Shown here piece after piece: positions 59,126 through 64,000 of a stretch of 64,000 bases of DNA. Every line of letters begins with the position of its first letter. Within the stretch, counting starts at the first letter, position 1. Below the pieces are notes generated by a model that made no database searches, was not told where the DNA came from, and saw only the letters and a list, made by a program, of their open reading frames with translations. A program made the position numbers and the translations under genes. The stretch covers positions 210,829,136 through 210,893,135 of the forward strand of contig CM060962.1 in the NCBI GenBank assembly GCA_030765045.1, given 5' to 3'. The DNA is from Tenodera sinensis (Eukaryota; Arthropoda; Insecta; Mantodea; Mantidae).

Positions 59126-59560
59126 TTATAATGTTGAAGACATGTTCTTTTTAACAGCTGTCGAACTGTCAAGATGCATCCGCTGCAATGTGTTGCGAAG
59201 TGACACCAGGAAGTCTGAAAACGGGCGATAAGAAACCAACGAGGGAAACACATTTCCGTCAAGTTTCTTTAATAGACCGTCGCAATGGAAACTCGCTGGA
59301 AAAGGTTTCAGAAAAGTTTTAACAGTATGCTTCATCACCTTCCGGGTCTAACTAAATAGATCAACCGGCAACGATTATATAAGCGGACCCCAGTCCTTCA
59401 CACCTGTTACCACGGACTCCATAATCTCGTCGTTAATAACAAGTGAACCGCAGGGTGCCTGGGGAGGCAGCCACAGATGGGATCTAGATTCATCGTACTG
59501 GAAGACAAACTTTATTTCAGGGATGTCCAGTACATTGTTTGGCAGCAAAGAAGTAGCGTG
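59126..59560 (-). pseudogene. Two coding-like minus frames, unidentified
   Basis: The frame 59375-59560 opens after an AG (CCTTATAG) and encodes 61 residues: HATSLLPNNVLDIPEIKFVF, QYDESRSHLWLPPQAPCGSL, VINDEIMESVVTGVKDWGPL and a final I before the stop. The amino-acid mix is protein-like and the DNA is GC-richer than its flanks. Just downstream, 59126-59338 encodes 70 residues (TVKTFLKPFPASFHCDGLLK, FSDFLVSLRNTLQRMHL). I recognise neither. They may be a terminal host exon followed by 3' UTR, or an old transposase. Confidence 0.35.
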
Positions 59561-59564
59561 CTAT

Positions 59565-60625
59565 AAGGAACGCGGCTTATTCAGGTAACTAGAAAACAAA
59601 TGAAGATGGCTGATGTCACTTTAACTTGGGTTTCTAGATAATATAACCAAAGAAATTACCAAACAACCTATCTACAGAAGGCGCAGTATTTCGGTTTTCT
59701 ATTATCATAAAGCATTATCATTATTTAATGTCATGTTGGGTGAAAATTGTACATAGTTATATGTTCCCTGGTATAACTATATATACAAAATTCGCTTGAC
59801 GCCGGGATTTTTCTCTTTTTCTAGATCATGGCTTTAGGCGCGCTTTTAAACTTTACAGCTGCATATGTCAGTTTATGCCAGACAAATGACCTTAGTTGGG
59901 TAGTATACTTCCTGCACCATCTGCCTGACTAATCTGCTGGAATGTGGTGAAGAGTCTGCGTCGTCGCATTTCTGCCATGTAACTTATTGCCATTGGTTTC
60001 ACAGGAGAGGACAAATTTGGGGTCCTAGAACTGAAACATCCAGTTCCATATTTATTTCTAACCTTGAAAAGATCCCAAGTAGATTGTTCGGTGTACGGGA
60101 TTTCAAATCTACCCCCCCCCCCCCGAAAGCGGGCTATAGGAGCTACCCGAGTGGCAGAGAATGTTAAGAAATTGCCCTATGATGTAAGCCCAATTCTTTA
60201 AATTTACCTCTAATAAGTCGCAATTAGAAGTAAATATTTTATCTACGACAACATACACTGTTGCTGTAAACTCCTCTACCTATAACAGAGATGGAACATT
60301 GAGGTGCATTATGCTGGCTCTATAGAGCATTAGCACATGGGAGAGCCAACCTTTACCAACTAAACAAACGGTTGGCGTGCAAAATTTGAACTTCTGCGAC
60401 TCAATACAAAAGGGGCTAATGTAACAACTACAATTAACCTGCGCAATAAATGTAACAGGTACATATATGAGGCAGAATTGCGGTTATGAATTCAAACTGA
60501 CAACTCAAATAGCATCAGATTCTAGTGAATTGTTCCAAAAATGGCGGTAACATTAATTCAAAGTTTATTTTACTAACCTTCGGTAAAATATAACTAGTGA
60601 AAGTTATGGCACTCTTTTTAGTTTA
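59565..60625. other. Non-coding spacer
   Basis: Nothing recognised apart from a C run at 60112-60123. Confidence 0.5.
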
Positions 60626-60629
60626 TCGC

Positions 60630-60684
60630 GTATAGTAAGTGCGGGAAGTATTGTATTCAACCTAAAATTTCCATGTGTGAGAGA

Positions 60685-60724
<40 letters not shown>

Positions 60725-61400
60725 AGAATAACTCAAAAACGAAAAGTCAGTTAAAAACTAAACTTGGTACTTAAGTTAAATGTCTTTAAAGGATACGACC
60801 CCAAATGCTGAAGAAAATTCCTTCACTCAAAACTACCCTTTACATGGAAAATTTTTTAAAATTTTGTTTTTCTCTAAAATAGCTAGCGATTTTGATTAAA
60901 ATGCCTTATGTTTAAGATATTTTGTGACAAATGAAATGTATATTTTGAACTTTCTGTATATAGCCTATGTAGTCATGTTTACTCTTGATGACTTTTGCAG
61001 AACTGGTAAACCGTAAGAGTAAACCCAATCTCACCATACACAGAATGTATATCTCGTTAAAACACACAAGTTATATACAAATACATTTTTTTTGTGGAGT
61101 GAACCATTTTGGAGATATTGCTTGTTATTTGGGTGGATTTTGCATTACTTATATTTTTCTCAAATGGAAGGTTGCTATTCACTTTATCTCTTGGCCGTAC
61201 AAAGCCTTCATATAGACACCATTTTTAAAAGATTTGACAATCTCTCAGAGCCTACTGTATTCCCATATTCCCCTTGCACCTACAAGGAAACCAGCAATAA
61301 GATACTCGTAATTTCTGCAAATGTTTATCTTGACTAAGATAAAGAAGATAGAGGAATAAGAGTTTGTAAGAATAGTTTGTACAAGAGTAGAGAAAGCCAC
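60630..61400 (-). mobile_element. TCTCTACT-family copy, minus strand
   Basis: The minus-strand 3' end GTATAGTAAGTGCGGGAAGT is followed by a GA tract in place of the CA tract. All core blocks follow, up to AAGAGTAGAGAAAGCCACGT at the 5' end. On the plus strand an 81-codon frame (61092-61337) includes FKRFDNLSEPTVFPYSPCTY then KETSNKI, the peptide that recurs in other copies. Confidence 0.75.
60671..60722. repeat. (GA)n microsatellite
   Basis: GTGTGAGAGAGA then pure GA, located at the variable tract of the host repeat. Confidence 0.95.
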
Positions 61401-62175
61401 GTGAACGAAAAACGCTCAGATTTTTCTTAACATGCCATAGCTACTTTTACAAAGTTAACAAAACTCACTAGTTTTATTTCCAAGTTTCATGCATCCCTAA
61501 TTACAAAGATCCTAATAACACCGATAAAACTCGATCTTTACCGTAAACCAAACAGGTAAAATCGCAGAAAAAGGAATTGTTAAATCTATATAGTTTTTAC
61601 ACCCCAAACACGCAAGAGCTGTTACTCTGTCAGCAGGCACGGGAAATCGTTTATTATGCTAAAGGATATCCAACCAGCAACGCATATACCGGTAGCAGGC
61701 TATTTTAATGAATTCTGCGACGAATAATCGCCCAGTAACAAGGAAGTGGTTACAACTGAGATAAATTGAAAGAAGAGGGCCAATGAACGCCAGTTCCGCA
61801 AATTCTGAAGACCAGATCTTCACAATTTTTCTCACAACGGAGTCACTTGACTCCGAGCACTAAGAATCGCTTGAAAACATGCTTAGAATAGAACTAATCG
61901 TACATAAAAAAGCGACCTGAGTCCTTTCCATGGAAAACTTTGCATCTGTGATACAGTCTAATGCTCATCTTTGTAAGTCTTGAGAGAGGAACTTCAGCAA
62001 CACGAAGAAGCAATAGTACCAAAAATACACATTTTGAATCAAGTTAAAGAAAACCCCTGCCTAAAGTAACTACGACACCTGAACAAACATTTTCTACTAA
62101 CCTGACTTCTGTTGCTTTTCAATCTTCAAAGTTTAAGTGCGGGATTTCAAGAGGTGGGCAAAACAAAGTGAGAAT
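61401..62175. other. Non-coding spacer
   Basis: Nothing recognised. Confidence 0.5.
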
Positions 62176-62177
62176 CT

Positions 62178-62588
62178 ATGCATATATCAATAAAGCCACA
62201 TTTTCACATTAAGTATCACTTTCGTATTCAAAGCGGTTCAACATCGAAAGTCAGAATAATTGTTTTTATGAGTACGCCAAAGTCAAGTGTATTGCCACAT
62301 AGGCTTACACAGGCTTGTATACTAGTTCTACTGTATTGTCTCCGCTTCAAGAAACACTTCTGTATTACTCTGCGCAACACGCACACAATATATGCCGTCG
62401 AGCTCGGGTTTAAGAAACACTTATATACTACTCCGCGCAATCCGTGCGCAGTATATGCCGCAGAATTGCGCTTTCAGAAGCACTGGTGTATTATAACTGC
62501 TCAGGTTCATTATATTGATTGGGTTCTGTTTCCAAATAACAGCGAAAATGTAGCATATTGCAAAGAAATCATTAAACGTAGCCATTAG
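62178..62588 (+). other. 136-codon open frame with 63-bp tandem repeat
   Basis: About two and a half copies of a 63-bp unit lie at 62343-62500. Because 63 is a multiple of three, the frame repeats a 21-residue motif: RFKKHFCITLRNTHTIYAVE then L, GFKKHLYTTPRNPCAVYAAE then L, and RFQKHWCI. Conserved positions include F-x-K-H, R-N and Y-A-x-E-L. The units differ at 14 codons, about 10 of them changing the residue, so strong purifying selection is not shown. No signal peptide, splice site or known domain was found. It could be an exon or a chance open minisatellite. Confidence 0.3.
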
Positions 62589-62589
62589 T

Positions 62590-64000
62590 GCATTTTAAAG
62601 ACAGTGACATAAAGAAAAGATGACAGCTACTTTCTACGAATAGGTTTGAGTGTTGCGGTCAGGGGCCAATGGCAGCCCGAAGCACATGACACTACGGTCA
62701 CGTGCTCGGGACTACCTCTCGTTTTCGTTTACCGCGTGTGTCATTTTATTTCGGGAGCAGTATAGTTAGTGCATGTGTACATTTTTCTCTTCCACTTTGT
62801 CTTGACCACTGCATTCAAATCCCACACCTGCACTTTTAAGGCGATAGCGAAATTTAGATTATCCACAAATTTGCATGTAAAAATCTGAAAATGTTATCTC
62901 GCGGTCATGGGCATAATCGCAATGAGACACAAATTTTCAACTCTCTATTTGTAATTTTAAAGAAATTATAAATTACATTAATAACAAGTTACATGATACA
63001 AAAATTGTTATTCTGAAGGAAATACAAGAACAAATTTAATATTTTAAAAATTATTACGTTCTTAAGAGTGGCCACTAAAAACTGAAATATGCCTTTCAAA
63101 TTCAATATTTGAAGTTCTGAGGAAAAAGAATTAGTTTCTGGGTACTAGAAGTTAATTTTTATAATACTTCCTCTTTACAATATTAATGAATACACAGAAA
63201 CTAGAAAATACACAAAAAGGTTGTCACTTTATTCTCTGCATGTTTATCTATGTATGCTGAAAATTTGAGCTCAGTTGGATGAAAATTGTAGTCCAAAGAG
63301 GTTTTTAAACACTACAAAGGGTTGAAAATACCAACAGCGTGAAAACTGACACTGAAAGAAGCCTGGAAGGGTTCGGTCACAATATTGCACGCAGAAGACT
63401 GGGGTTCGATAGCTTTTTTTTGCCCACATTGCACTTACAAGACCTCTTGTTTTATTCATTTATTTATTCGTCCCATAGTAGAATACAGTAGACCTAACCT
63501 AACAAGAAAACTACTTATAACTACGTTCCAAAACTCTATATAAAGCTGAATATTATTTGTTATAGTTACACGTAAAACAGCCCAAAATGTAAATAAATAC
63601 ATTACGGATACTGAAAAATATTAACATCTATACTTCTAAAACCGAAAGCAAGTGCAGGATAACAAATTTCAACTCACAAAAACAAGCAACATGGAAGCTT
63701 AGTAGCTTACAGGTGACCATGCAGAATTATGTTTTAGCAGCAGGGTAGTCACAAGCATTAGATTTTATTACATTTGCGAGAAATATGAACGTGTATAATT
63801 CATAATCTCCAGTTCAAAATTGAACTACGCGTCAGCAGCCACGACCACTGACAAATGTCAACAAACCGCTGGCACAGCTTGCTATTTAAAATGACAATTG
63901 AGGGACTTCAAATGATCGCAGGGAAAAATCAAAACAATTTTAGAAGCCTGAAACTCCAAATTATTTTTGAGTTATAAAACTAAAAATGCTGTTTTTTGTC
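62590..64000. other. Non-coding spacer
   Basis: No gene recognised. An imperfect hairpin (CCCGAAGCACATGAC against GTCACGTGCTCGGG) lies at 62676-62710. Confidence 0.5.

Overview
The window is animal nuclear DNA, AT-rich and almost entirely non-coding. Degraded transposons, tRNA-derived SINEs, SINE tails made of (AAT)n and long dinucleotide microsatellites point to a large repeat-rich arthropod genome. An insect of cockroach, termite or stick-insect type is my best guess. That guess rests on the mixture of an insect-type mariner, a DUF4817 helix-turn-helix transposase, a Jockey-like LINE and several SINE families; no diagnostic single gene fixes the species.

Host gene content is very thin. The best candidate is one internal exon on the minus strand (6039-6229) with good splice sites at both ends. 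Weaker exon-like pieces lie at 36873-36989 and 59126-59560 (minus). A FLYWCH zinc-finger piece at 2340-2567 may be host- or transposon-derived. No rRNA, functional tRNA, CRISPR or operon-like structure is present.

Layout. 0-7 kb: FLYWCH piece, a SINE, one full copy of a roughly 0.87 kb repeat (called the TCTCTACT family here), a dead mariner and the host exon. 7-19 kb: microsatellites, repeat fragments, a SINE with a clear target duplication, a LINE remnant and a hAT C-terminus. 19-24.5 kb: a 335-bp Z-DNA-prone tract, a 1.9-kb terminal-inverted-repeat (TIR) element with a tandemly duplicated interior, inverted helix-turn-helix fragments and a 638-bp MITE. 26-33.6 kb: SINEs, a hAT remnant and a palindromic SINE. 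39.9-41.1 kb: a Jockey-like reverse transcriptase. 41.6-51.6 kb: a dense nest of TCTCTACT copies, broken by a 2-kb DUF4817 transposon, a LINE and SINEs. 52-53.5 kb: a GGT-rich array and a SINE. 54.6-58.4 kb: another TCTCTACT copy and a long decayed LINE carrying a second palindromic SINE. 58.4-64 kb: mostly plain sequence, one more TCTCTACT copy and a 63-bp coding-like tandem repeat.

The genes do not act together in a pathway. What can be read is insertion history: the DUF4817 element landed in a TCTCTACT copy, SINEs landed in LINEs and in TCTCTACT copies, and a hAT-like MITE sits next to the transposase. The most unusual features are the two palindromic SINEs that share an architecture and are each flanked by target duplications, the TCTCTACT family with its recurrent antisense reading frame, and the 1.9-kb TIR element.
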